64,000 nucleotides of DNA from Diplonema papillatum. Taxonomy: Eukaryota; Euglenozoa; Diplonemea; Diplonemida; Diplonemidae. Shown piece after piece: positions 29,506 through 41,039 of this stretch (position 1 is the first letter of the stretch; each line of letters opens with the position of its first letter). Made by a program: the position numbers and the translations under genes. The stretch covers positions 61,208 through 125,207 of the forward strand of contig JAPJBO010000689.1 in assembly GCA_030068145.1 (NCBI GenBank), written 5' to 3'. The notes under the pieces are model-generated. The model saw only the letters and a list, made by a program, of their open reading frames with translations, was not told the DNA's origin and ran no database searches.

Positions 29506-32500
29506 ACACAAACCGCGCACTTTGTGCACACAGCACAAGCACGTGGAAATATCCCCTGTAGGTGCTGGGGGTGTCAGTCAAGACCGCGCGAAACGAAATG
29601 GAAACGTGCTGGCACGCAAACCTGCGGTCAAGATGCAGGGTGAAATATGAAGCGCGCCGAACGAAGTCTCTGTGGTCATGTCCCCACCCATTAGTTCTGT
29701 TTTTTTGAACCACCACAGCTTCTAAACCCGCTAGCTGAAACTCTCGTTGGCCCACAGTCACTTTTACTTGGAAGATCCGGAAGTATTTTCTCTCTTCCAT
29801 CTTCTCTTTCTTTATTCGCTTTTGCTACTACTCCCGAGACTATTCCGGAGCATATTCCTTCTGTCCGCGACGCCTGCTCCATGAAAATGCAGGCTCCGCT
29901 CACGCTCTGATTATGGTGTTATCCAACTGGCCTATACCCAAGTCCTACAGTGGTAAGCCTACACAGCCATTTTGTCACCTACCCGTTTGCTATGAGAAAA
30001 CCCCCTGAAAAAGAATGGTGACACCGAACCCCATACTCAACAACAAAACTTCTTTTTTTTTGCGATTTGGATAACACCACGATTAATTCTGTTTTTCCCC
30101 TTTGATTGCCTTGTGAAATGGACTCCAAGGTGAGTCCAGGGTGCGACAACGTGGATATAATCCGACAACGTGGATATAATCCGACAACGTGGATGCTGAA
30201 TCCATTTGCTGCGCAGTCTACATTTTTCCGAATTCACTTCGTCGCGTCCCTGTTCTTTATACAATAGGAATACAGTTGTATGGAAGCGCCTACACACACT
30301 CGTTCGCGCCTTTTTGTGAAGGTTGCTGCTGCAGTAGGTGAACGACAGGTGTGTCGGATTGCGTGCCGAGGTCTGGGGCCCTTTGCCAGCTGGCGGCACA
30401 CCAAAGTAAGGCTGCGTCCTAGTGTCGTAGTTGTTTGTGCAGAAGCTTGGGGTCAACCTCCTAACACTAGAGAGCATAAATCTTTCGCGACTGGAATTGG
30501 ACCGTCAGGGAATGCTGGGCGGGCCACCATAAGAGTAAAAAGCAAGGAAAATCAAAGCAAAGCAAGACCCCGCCGTACGTTGTTTTCGGCTGCTTCGGCA
30601 GTTCGACATTATGAACCGTTGTATCAAAGGGCAAAGGGACCAAAACCAGCCCAACGGTTGACATGAATACTTCGTGAGGCCAGCCTGGCAAATTATTGTT
30701 TACCTGTTGTGAACATGACTTGCCATTCGTACGATAAGAAGGGCGCTGGCAAGTAAGGGCATCGGTGTCCATCTAGAGAGAACCAGGCTACATGCTTGGA
30801 CTCACCGCTTGGACGACACGACGAGGCATGATGCACCATGAGTACAGGTTTCCCGCGCGGGTGGTACCATGCGGATAGAAGCACCAGTGCTGACAGGCGT
30901 TGACCGGGCTTGGCCAGAACCTTGCTAGGTGAAGCTCGGGCTCTGCTGTCAGTCTTTGAAACAAAAAGGAAAAACAAAACTCGAAACTGTCTAAAACAAA
31001 TACAATAAGCGCTAAAATAAGTCGTCGGAAACACAACAATCTGACCCAAACAACTTTCTCTTCTACCGATAGAGAAACCTGCCTACAGGAATCATCGTTG
31101 CCGTTGGCCAGAATTTTTCTTCCGGCGAAAATACTTTTCTAGGGGTTCCTCCAAGAGGGTTGAGTGGGGGGCAGAAGGCCACCCCACCTCCTGGAGGCAT
31201 TATCTCCTTGCATTTCCCCAACGTGAATCACTTCAACCCCGGAGGAAAAGAGGACAACACGGCCTTGGGGACAGCTAGCGAAAAATTGTACGAGTGAGAC
31301 GAAATTTCCGTGTGCCTGTTTTTCGGGCGAAGCTGTAGGAAATACTCGAGGAGGCTGCCTGTTGCGAAATCTCACATGAGGTCATGTGCTGTGACCCACA
31401 TGCAACACAGGTAAATCTGAGCAACGATGCAGTAGTATGCATAGTTTGAACTTGTTACGCAGCAACAATCTGTGTCGATAGACTGCACAAGCCGCTACAG
31501 ACTTCTTGCGCGTACTGTTTGTCTCCGGTGCGCGCTTCACGTCCGAGGTGCATGATGACGAGGAATCACCAGATGATTCGGCGCACTTATGCATAGTTTC
31601 TGAGGCGGCAGCTGACAAGAAATACCGTTTCCAAGCGCTTCCTCGGCTGACACCAACAAATAAAGTCAGAGTAGCTTGCACCAAAACGGTCGGGGAAACG
31701 ATTCCCGCGTTTCTGTCTTCTTCGCCTCAGCCTTAGCTTGGGTGCATCACGTCTGCTGACAGTTTGGGGAGGGGGTCATGTCATCAAAAGACATGCCGGG
31801 ATATGGTGGGTCGCCAGCATCGGACAATTTGTAGTGGATGAAACTGGAGTGAAAGGAAATATACCTCCAGAGCTACACCGAACCCGCTGCTCTGGAACCC
31901 CTCTACGACATAAAGCCGTTACTGCACGATGTGCTGATTGAATTCTCGCGGCGCAACAAGCCTGCAATGAAGAGCGTCTGCGAACAGTGCAAGAGTCGGA
32001 AGGCAACGCTGTCAAGTGGGCGACTTGGCTAGAGAAGTGAGTGAGCAACCTGTAAACGATTGCGAGCTAACAGTTGGCAATATGTTTCCCTTTTATTTTT
32101 TACTGAAGCGCGTCATAAAAATCTCTCACCCATCGCAAGACACCAAACTGATCGTTCTTCGGGTCGACGGCGACACAATACCGCAGGGATGACTACAATC
32201 AAAGCGTTCATTGCGATATGTAGTTCTTGTTCCTTCGATGTCGGCTCTTCCTCACCTAGACATTCAGAATTGTCTAAGGGTTGGATTGTTCACGGACCAA
32301 TAGGGAACGCTAGGGTGTGGAGAAACTGAATCTGGGGGAACACCGACCCACCGCCCCACACGAGGCACGTGCCAATCGCGTGCAGGACTACTGTAGCAGT
32401 CTCCATGTTTGTACCCCCGTCAACCAGGGGGGGGGGGGGCGCTCTTGAGTAATTGGGAAAACACGTTTCCCTCCCGGCGTGTGTGCGCGTGGTTTTCCTC

Positions 32501-32977
32501 CACCAGGGTCACTGCCGAAGCAGCTGCGTCGTGTCCTTCCCCCTGACTGGCTGGAGAGGCGGCGTCACCCCGCCTGGCAAATAGCTCAAGTTCCTTATAA
32601 CTGCTGCCCCTCGGCGGCGACGTGACGGGGACACCTGATCTTTGCCGGGTCACGAGACTCTGCAATCCGCTACCAGCATCCGACCGGCATTGTGCAATGC
32701 GTGTCACAGCTGCCTCGGAGGTTAAAGTTTAAAAGGAAAAAAAGCAAGAAACAGTCTAATAAAAAGAGGATTCGGCAGTGTACTAACTGCAATAGCCCCT
32801 TCTTTTTTGTTCTTGCATGCTTACATGAAAGGCAGACAGTGCTGTTCAAAACATAAACAAACTGAGTTTTTTTCCCCTGTGTGTATCTGAGACACCTATT
32901 TTCGTTGCTAGCCCCAAAGTGTCTATTATAACTGTTCCTTGACAAGTGCCCTTCCAGTTGTGGGTACTGTGACAGAA
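29506..32977. other. intergenic, no gene seen
   Basis: Short frames only. It contains a three-unit 19-bp repeat at 30144-30203, a run of 13 G at 32430-32442, and a stretch near 31340-31420 that recurs near 6640-6680 and 40090-40140 ('GTTGCGAAATCTCA', 'ACACAGGTAAATCTG'). Frames near 31500-31940 have some amino-acid texture but no recognisable family. Confidence 0.5.
30144..30203. repeat. 19-bp tandem repeat, three units
   Basis: Units start at 30144, 30163 and 30182 with the core CGACAACGTGGATATAATC; the third is altered at its end. Inverted relatives occur near 12850-12900 (ATAATCCACTTTGTCGTAC and ACAATCCACCTTGTCG). Confidence 0.85.
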
Positions 32978-33068
32978 ATTTTCTCAACCCCCCGCCATAC
33001 TCAAGCCTCTACGGTCAACCGGAGACTTTAAAATACCGACCTTCTAATCCACAAATAACGCTAGAAAA
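32978..33068. repeat. truncated copy of a ~350-bp dispersed element, with promoter-like end
   Basis: This matches the last ~90 bp of the elements at 33441 and 38464: CAACCCCCCGCCATAC, then GGTCAACCGGAGACTTTAAA, then TCCACAAATAACGCTA. It is almost identical to the 38.8-kb copy. Confidence 0.85.
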
Positions 33069-33440
33069 CCGGGAAACGTTTTAAACGACCGATCCTGCCA
33101 TCCATGTTCACCAGATTGTGCTGCTAGGGACTGTAGCAAGACTCCGGGCCCTGTTTTCTCCGCCACTCTCAGGATCGTCTGCGAGAATGGCCAACTGACC
33201 TTGTGTCAAGCCGGGTTTACTCTCGGAAGCCATCAAAACTTTTCTTGTCTCCTTTTCTGACCTGCTCTCCCCGCCCCCGGCCCCCATCCAATTGCAAGCA
33301 GAGGTTGCACAACAGCCGCACTTTTTATATGATAAGCGAATTGGGAGCTAGGCATGTAAGTGTCACAGACAGACACTCGCACTGGAACATAAATGCGCTT
33401 TGTTTTTTCTCTGCCGCATAAAAACAAAAGAACACTACAG

Positions 33441-33768
33441 CAACGCGTAGCACTCAGCCACCGAGCAACACGAAGCCACCCAGAAGAAAAGTCAGGCACT
33501 GGGAACTTCCTGACGAGCACGCAACCCGGTGAACACAGCCAAGAGTCGGAGTTTAGCGACAAAACTCCCTGGCTTTTCACGCCGAAGCAGGACGACCACT
33601 CCCTACCCAATCCGAAACACCCCGTTAACGCGTGAACAACGGAGTGACACATCACCCGAAACGAGCTACACTGTTTTTCAACTTTTCAACCCCCTCCCAA
33701 CCCAAGCTCTGCGGTCAACCGGAGACTTTAAAATATCGACCCCCTTACAGGGGATGTTACGTTAAAAA
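33441..33768. repeat. ~350-bp dispersed element, copy 1
   Basis: Collinear with 38464-38812, with substitutions and small indels. Shared blocks include CCTGACGAGCACGCAACCCG, CTCCCTGGCTTTTCACGCCG and the final CAACCGGAGACTTTAAAATA block. In copy 2 a frame runs through the element, while in copy 1 it is interrupted, so coding is unlikely. It could be a non-autonomous retroelement or a solo LTR-like unit. Confidence 0.85.
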
Positions 33769-34364
33769 ACACACAAAAGAGAATCGGCGAGGAGCTTCGG
33801 TACCTTACATTGCGTTGGGCAGGCTTGGGTATCGGTCCTGGGATTTCCGATTCAAGTTTTTTTCTCGCAAAGACAAGACATCTCAGCTGTGGTGTTGCCA
33901 TCATCAGACATACATTTCGCGTTTGAATGACTTGAGCGTCATCATTCGTAGTCGCAGTGATTCACCAGAGGAACAAACAGTCGCCAGACCAGGTACCCCA
34001 CCACCTGCGGGCGCATAGGGGGCATTAGCGCAACCAAAGCAACTTCCGCCGGTAGAGAAACCTTGCCGAAATAATTCAACCACCTTCAGGTGGGCTAGTT
34101 TTGGCACTTGCTGTCGTCGGGGGGAAAGAACGCGGGAAAATAAAACTCAAACAACATCGCCAGCGCGCAGAGAAAGCCTGCCAAAAGGGATCAACTGCCT
34201 TCGGGTGGGCTAGTGAGTCAATTCACCTATCCCCCCCCCCCCCCCCTCCCCCTGAAAGGGGTGACGTTTACCTCGTGGCCTTTGTCCGGATCCCCCGGAA
34301 TGCCCACGATGACTGTCCGTGCCCCGTCACCCTCCATGGTCCTACTCAGGATTGACTACCCGAC
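33769..34364. other. intergenic with a C/G-rich run
   Basis: No gene. It contains a run of about 16 C near 34230-34246 and a 'CACTTGCTGTCGTCGGGG' motif at about 34108 shared with other repeats. Confidence 0.5.
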
Positions 34365-34649
34365 TTGCCTGCACCCCCAGGTTCAGCCGGTAATTTGATG
34401 AGCCGGCAGTCGGAAGGATCACCTGACTCCTTCTGCCCCTTTGGTGATTCGCCACCCTGCCCGCCCTTGCCGGACTCTCAATGTCTGACACCGCATGGCC
34501 AGTTGTTTGAACAGCAGTTAACGGGTTCCCCGGTGCTGCGATGTCAACACTGCTCCATCGAGTGCACGAAGGATGGCCAGAGGTTCCAAGGTCTGAGGGG
34601 ACTCCGCGCGCATGAGAGACGTTGCCACCTCGCGGGTGTGAGGTTCTGA
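34365..34649 (+). CDS. possible fragment with a C2H2-like zinc finger
   Basis: An open frame without an ATG at its beginning ends in 'LRCQHCSIECTKDG' followed by 'FQGLRGLRAHERRCH'. The Cys-x2-Cys and His-x4-His spacing with 'GLRAH' is reminiscent of the N-terminal zinc fingers of R2-like non-LTR retrotransposons. The Cys-to-His interval is longer than usual. No reverse transcriptase is nearby, so this would be a relic. Chance remains a good alternative. Confidence 0.2.
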   Translation: MPAPPGSAGNLMSRQSEGSPDSFCPFGDSPPCPPLPDSQCLTPHGQLFEQQLTGSPVLRCQHCSIECTKDGQRFQGLRGLRAHERRCHLAGVRF

Positions 34650-34868
34650 TCCACGTCGTTTGAGCCTCATCAGGTTCTTGATTGCTGGCTGATCTATGTT
34701 TCACTCCGCACCCGTTTACCCTGACTAACGGGAAAAACTCGAAGTGTCTGTACGACCACCTGATCCCGGCTCAGAGGCAGTTCCCCGAAACTCCCCGAAC
34801 CTTGCTCGAAACTCCCCGAAACTCCCCGAAACTCACCCCGTTTTTGGGAGAAAAAAGTGGATTTGCTT

Positions 34869-34955
34869 GGGTGGGTGGGTGGGTGGGTGGTGGGTGGGTG
34901 AGTGGGTGGGTAGGTGGGTGGGTGGTGTGGTGGGTGGGTGGGTGGGTGGGTGGTG
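34869..34955. repeat. GGGT-rich simple repeat
   Basis: About 87 bases made almost only of GGGT units with occasional GGT, GTGT, GAGT and AGGT variants. The plus strand has many GGG runs in close spacing, a strong G-quadruplex candidate. It lies just before the tandem ~245-bp repeats. Confidence 0.95.
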
Positions 34956-34990
34956 AGTAGAAGGAGGTTTTCATCTCAGCACTACCGGCA

Positions 34991-35705
34991 TGACGCATGA
35001 CGACGAATGTTTGAAGAACAGTTTAGACTTGGAGGTTCAGCGGAGAAGCAGGTGCTACGCTCCACAAACCCAACCCGCAACGTACCACAAAACTCCCGCA
35101 TCAAAAAATCCACAAGACCAGACTGTAAGAGCCGAACCAAACCACCATCGCAAAAAAAGAAAGTGCCGTTTGTGGCGGTCGAGGTGGTCGTTGACGAGGT
35201 GATGCAGACACCGCAAAGTGTACCGTATACTGGATGACGCACGAATGGTTGAAGAAACATTTAGGCTTGGAGGTGCGGCGGGGAAGCGAGGCGCCGCCAC
35301 TTTGCACCGTCCGGTGCTCTGATACACTTCGCAAATACAACACATCACAACCCCCCGAATCAACAAAACCCCAAGATCCACACCGTAAGCGCCCGAATCA
35401 AACCACCATGGCAAAAAAGGAAAATGCCGTTCGTGAAGGTCAAAGTGGTCGTTGACGAGGCGATGCGGACTCCGCAGAATGGACCGTAAACTGGATGACG
35501 CGCAATGACAAATGTTTGAACAAGGGATTAGACGTGGAGGTGCAGCGGAAGCGAGATGCCGCCACTTTGCACCGCCCGGTGCACTACAGCTCGCAAACCC
35601 GACCCGCAACACATCACAAAAACGACCCGAATCAACAAAACCGTACGAGCCCGAAAAAAAAAAAGAGAAAATGCCGTTCGTGCGTACGGCTGCGACGAAC
35701 ACGGT
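34991..35705. repeat. three diverged tandem copies of a ~245-260-bp unit
   Basis: Copies start at 34991, 35234 and 35496 with TGACGC. Shared blocks are a TTGGAGGT/GTGGAGGT region, CACATCACAA, and the AAAATGCCGTTCGTG and GTGGTCGTTGACGAGG blocks (the third copy diverges after the first of these). Frames starting near each ATGTTTGAA are partly similar between copies 1 and 3 but stop early in copy 2, so I do not call a gene. Confidence 0.85.
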
Positions 35706-38463
35706 TCCAATCCAGTTATTGGGTGGTTGACGGCGGCGCATCCGCAGCAGCAGCGAAGTCAACCACCGCCACCGTCCACGCGCTGGCGGGGATGAACACG
35801 AAACCTTCCGAACCACGGAGAAGAAGAAGAAGGCAGAGGAGAACCGGGGGTAGTGAAGCAACGAACCCGCGGGGTATCGGCACCAGTCTGTCGTGAGTGT
35901 GCCACACCCTGGCAAAGACTAGCACATTTGGCCAGACGTGCAGGAGATTACTTGCGCGCGTGCCAGGCAAGCACCGGCAGCACAGGTCGCAAGTGCCAGC
36001 GAGGTAGCCGCATGGGGACCCCCAGTCCCAAACAGGGAAGCTCCCCGAAACTCCCCGAAACTTGGGTCAGGATCAGGTGGATTACGAGTGAACGCACACT
36101 AACATGAGAGGATGAAGGCACGTATATGCCGCCTGGCCCTGTGCTAGGCGTAGTTTGAGGTTGTACTTATTTCCGAACAACCTACCACGAGCTTATGCAC
36201 CCACACACCCATTTTTCCCCTTTCTTTTTATTTACTTTTTCCCGCCCGATGTCGCCGATGACTAACGGACCGTCGGACCCGGGTACTTATGGAAGTTACA
36301 ATGAAGGCTTAGACCGGTACGGGCTACATGGCAACCCCTGCTCAACTCACAAGTGCTCGCCTGCCTTGATGGCACTTGCACCTTAAAGAACTCAATGCTC
36401 AACATGTAGAACGTGGGGGGCCCTTGATCGCATTCATTACGGGTGTGGTCGTGGTGTCGGTCGCAATAGTCGCTTTGCTAGCCAAAGAGAGAGATAGAGA
36501 GAAAAAGAGCGCCAGAGAGAAAAAAAGAAAAGATAACGTTATCTTCCGGAAAAGAAGGGTTACACGAACCCCCGAAAAAATAATGATCCCCAAAAAAATA
36601 AAGCAGAATAAAATAAAATAAAAGCACAAACCGACGGTGACCCCCAAAACCTTTTTCAACCTTTCCAATACCGTTCAAGCTAAACCATTATACAACGACC
36701 GCCCCTGAAAGCGACCTGAGCTCGATTACGCGGGTAGCTGCAGATTATCGCCACAGATTCTTTGCATTCCAACCCAAAATATTACGCGGCGATTGCACTC
36801 GAGTACGCGGCTATTGCTCGATTCCGCTCGACTTTTCGCTTGATTACGTTCAATGAAACTCGAATACGTTCTATAAGGGGTATCGCCACAGATTCTTTGC
36901 ATTCTAACCCAAACTACAAGTGTTGACAACGTTCGATCGGGCAGGGGGTGAATTGGCTCAACCCCTAGTCTGACACTTGCTGTCGTCGGAAAGAAAACGT
37001 CGTCACCAGCAACTGACTGAGCGATTATCGCCAGAAACACAAAACCGCAGTTTGTCACGATGCAGCGGTGTCAGCATGAGGGTACTATTGTCGGATCCCG
37101 TTTGCGCTGTTTTTTTTTTTTTTTTTTTTTTTTGTAGGAAAAGAAACTTGTTTCTTTGGAGACTAATAATAATCCGAACGACAGGTTTGCCGCTCCCAAT
37201 CCGTCCAGAGAAACAAAGTAGCTTGCTTCCCCTCCCTCCCTTCCCACTTGCTTCATTTTTCTTCGGAGTTCCCGTGGCACCACTTCATGTGGTCAGCAAC
37301 AAGATTAACAGCTTTCTGGCTTCACTTTTTACTCCAACTATACGGCGCGGCAAGCAGAGCAGGAGCGGTGGACGAGAGTGACAGACACAAGCATAGGAGC
37401 GAGGATTTTATTATTGTCAGTACTAACGTACTTTTGGGAATATTGACACGAAGTGTGGTTCCTCGCTGGAAGACTTGTGCAGGTGAACTGATGGGGAAAA
37501 CACTGTGGCAACAGCCTCCAGGCGTCCTCCCCATTTACACCCACCTGCGGAAAATAAAAAGCACACTCGCCTAGTGTTGGATTCTCTGTCAAGTTTTACT
37601 TCTTCTCCGTTTTCTTTTCTCTTCCAGCGAGCACCCGTGGATACGATATTCTTTGGTAGGAAAAGAAACGTGTTTCTTTTCTCGTGGTCTCGTAGTTCCC
37701 GTGGCACCACTTCATGTGGTCAGCAGCCTTCTGCATTGAGACTTAGGTAGAACCAAATCCAAGCGAAGAATATCGCGAAGACTTTGAAACCTCGTATTCT
37801 CAAGCGTACTTCACTCTAGTAAAACACCGACATTCTATCTGACCACATTAACGTTCGGAAACAGTCAGCTATTTTTCATTTCTCCGATTTATTTTTGAAT
37901 CTGAAGCTGCATCCTGGGATCGGCAAAGGGAATACTTAGGGGTAAGGGGAACAAGTTAACAAGCCAACTTTCCGCCTACACAATTAAAGAAGTACCGTGC
38001 GGTTCTTAATGCATGCGTGTGTACAGTTTATGAAAAACGGGAAAATCAGAAAATAACAAGTTAATGCATACATTGCATTCCGACGGATTCCGTCGGACTC
38101 ACACGGAATAGAAATACTCCTACACGGACTCGCAGATTGTGGGGTTCCATGTGGGTCAGCCTGGCGGATTTTTACCGAACATGCGCCACTGCACGAATGC
38201 AAAAACTTTCACTCTAAAATTTTTTTTTATCACATCTTACGACTGTAAGAATAACATCGAACAATAACCTACGCTACTTCCACTTCTTCGAGCCAACGAG
38301 CCTTCATGCGAACACGCAAGCGTAACCTCTGTCACTCAAACCCTCCAACCACCCCCCCCCCCGTACCCCGAGGACAACCCTCAAAACCCCAACTTCCCCT
38401 CTCCCCCTCTCCCCCCCTTCTTTTTCTCCCCCATTTCTTTTTCCTTTTTTCATCCCCTAATCC
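35706..38463. other. intergenic with several repeat families
   Basis: Two copies of a 39-bp sequence occur at 36740-36778 and 36881-36914 (minus-strand copy at 771-809). A satellite-related sequence lies at about 37005-37042. A run of about 23 T is at 37111-37133. Direct repeats of TTCCCGTGGCACCACTTCAT lie at about 37268 and 37695, and a perfect 20-bp palindrome at 37661-37680. A promoter-like cassette copy is at 37776-37824 and a partial one at about 38192-38220. No gene is supported. Confidence 0.6.
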
Positions 38464-38812
38464 GTGCCTCGTAACACACAGCCGCCGATCAACACGAAAC
38501 CACCCAGAAGAAAAGCCAGGCACCGGGATCTTCCTGACGAGCACGCAACCCGGTGAACTTAGTCAAGAGTCGAAGATTAGCGTCGAAACTCCCTGGCTTT
38601 TCACGCCGCAGCAGAACGACCACACCCTACCCAAACCCAAGCACCCTCTAAACGCGTTAGGGGACTTCACAAGGTTTCACAACGGAGTGACTCAACACCC
38701 GAAACGAGTCGCACTCTTTTACTTTTCTCAACCCCCCGCCATACCCAAGCCTCTACGGTCAACCGGAGACTTTAAAATACCGACCTTCTAATCCACAAAT
38801 AACGCTAAAAAC
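38464..38812. repeat. ~350-bp dispersed element, copy 2
   Basis: Collinear with 33441-33768 and ending in the same promoter-like block (CGGTCAACCGGAGACTTTAA, then AATAACGCTAAAAA). The last 90 bp are nearly identical to 32978-33068, which shows at least two rounds of spread. Confidence 0.85.
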
Positions 38813-41039
38813 TGCGTCAATAATGAAATAAACAGTTAGCCGCCCGAAAATTACAAACCATACTAGTTGTCGGGCCTATGAAAAAGAAGCCCGACGGTAC
38901 CCACGACGGAAGTCTCTAAAACGGGTTTGAAACACCGACCTCTTGTCATGAAAGAAAAGATGGCGTCAGGGAGTCAGACCGTGTGTCTGAAAGCTACGGC
39001 TTACGCTCCCAATTGGTAGACACGTCTCGTGCTACTAGGATTATGCGGTTGCTGTGGCTGGGCTGGTCTCCCCACGAAACTGGGCTGACAGGGGCGCCAA
39101 CCGCAGAGATAGTCGAATGCGCCGCCTCTTGGTGGCTAGAAAGGGGAACCAAATCAAAATAAATAAACAAGTTCATTCACCCGATTGATGCTCCCTTTGA
39201 AATCCTGGGTCCAAGATCGCATCAGCATGTTTCTGACTCGAATCGCAAGGTTTGATGACATTGATGTTCGATCAATGGACGAAACTATTCTTCTCCTGTA
39301 GGGTCGCTAGCTATCCGGTTTGTAGGCACATGTGCGTGCGCGCTTTGTTTCTTATGCCGCACCGCATCCCACCGTGAAAGCTAGCTGAGACAGCATCCGT
39401 CCGCCCTAACAGACAAAGGAAAACCCGCAGGTCGCGGTGTGCGTGCACCTCCAGATGCCTTCTTTACAGCAGCAGCTCCGCGGTAGATGACACTCGACTT
39501 CTTCCAGTTTCGGCTTCTCCATCGGCACAAAAACGAGACATCGTTGTACAGTGGTACACCGTTTTACTCCAGGTAATTCTCTGCAGCTCCAGGGAATAGG
39601 AGTGGGGCGACGTAATAGCATCGGGTTTCACCTGTCGTGTGCTCGGACAAGAAACGTGTACCCGCAAGTCGCGGTGTGAGTGAAAGTCTTGTTTTACTAT
39701 TTTCCACACTCTATCCTGAGGGGGAAGGGTCGGCTAAACTACGTGCTTGAATTTTGTTGGGATGCAAGTTCTTCATCACAAGCATCTGTTTCGCACCCTC
39801 CCTTTCTTCGTAGGTCGGGGCGTTCTCGAGTTGCTCTTTGGCACCGCAGAGAACAGCGAAATCTGTTTCCCCCCGTCCTACATCCATCGTTTTCTGTTTC
39901 TTTCACTCAAGTCGAAAAGAGTTCCTGTTTTCTGCAACATTCAATCTTATTGTGACCAGCTTTGGCGGCGCACCGCGGTAGATGACTCTTACTCCACAGT
40001 TGCCTGCACGTGCTCGCGCAAACAGACGATCAGTTCGGAACTGATTGAAGGCATAGCCTTTTGTTGCAAGTCACTACGCGAGTCTAACCCACGCCGTTGC
40101 AACAAAATGTGCAGCAGCCCACACGAAACACAGGTAAATCTGGGTTTAGTGGCGGGCGTAAGCGTTCAACGAAGCCTTGCCAATATAATGGGAATTGTGC
40201 CAAGGTGTTTTGGTGGTTGGTCAGAACCCCTGCATGAAAAATAAAACAGGGTAAGCACAATTGAAACCAATCAACCAGAGCACGCACAAACAAAATCTTC
40301 GGTTTCCTTTTCTTTCCATTACTGCAGCAGTGCAGCATTGCCTGCCTGACTCCAGTTGTCGTCGGTCCCTCTGAGCACAGAAAGCTGCTTTCGCATGAAC
40401 TTCCGACGACACACCCCCGCCTCTGCTACATAATGCCTGGAACGGATGATACTAATAACATCTCAGAGCTCCCCCCTTCTTCAACCCGTTTTCACACTTC
40501 TTTTGTTTTTGCACCTGCTTTGTAGGAAATGCCGATGACTCCCCACTATCGCAACAATATTCCAATCTCAAAGAAGGTAAATGTGCTGTAGCCCACATGA
40601 ACCGCATGTAAGGTCTGTCGAGTACGACAGGGATATAGCCAAGGTAAGTGCTGCCTGTATTTGAGCTGTGAGGGAGGAAAACAATCCAGCACATTGCTCC
40701 TTCGTTACACGATTTACCCGGGGTTACAACGCGTGTCCTCCTTTGTACTTCGCTCGAGTATTTCCTACAAAGCAGGGGGGTTAAGAGCTGCTATTCTTCC
40801 AGCTCTCTTCCCTGGCGTCGCTTACAATTACGACTGCAGAGGAAGTGCCGACCAATCCCCAACTTTAGGTTGTGGGTCTGCGCCATACACGAAGCTAACT
40901 CCGTTTCAGCTGTTTGTTGGGATTGAAACGCTTCACTCTCGTATGGCGCTGAACTGAATTGATTCGGTGCGTGAAGAATTTCCTTTTCCTTTTCATCCTT
41001 CATTTGCAGGGCCTGTCACTAAATGGCGTTCTACGTTCC
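38813..41039. other. intergenic, no gene seen
   Basis: Short frames only. About 40090-40180 shares 'AGGTAAATCTGGGTTTA' and 'GGCGTAAGCGTTCAAC' with about 6660-6700. About 40200-40235 shares 'TTTTGGTGGTTGG' with 12362-12375. A region at 39000-39150 has some resemblance to decayed retroelement coding sequence, but not enough to call. Confidence 0.5.

Noticed and set aside
38990..39165. Copia-like RNase H or integrase relic
   Set aside because: Only a vague similarity in one frame, with stops. It is not enough to support a mobile-element call.
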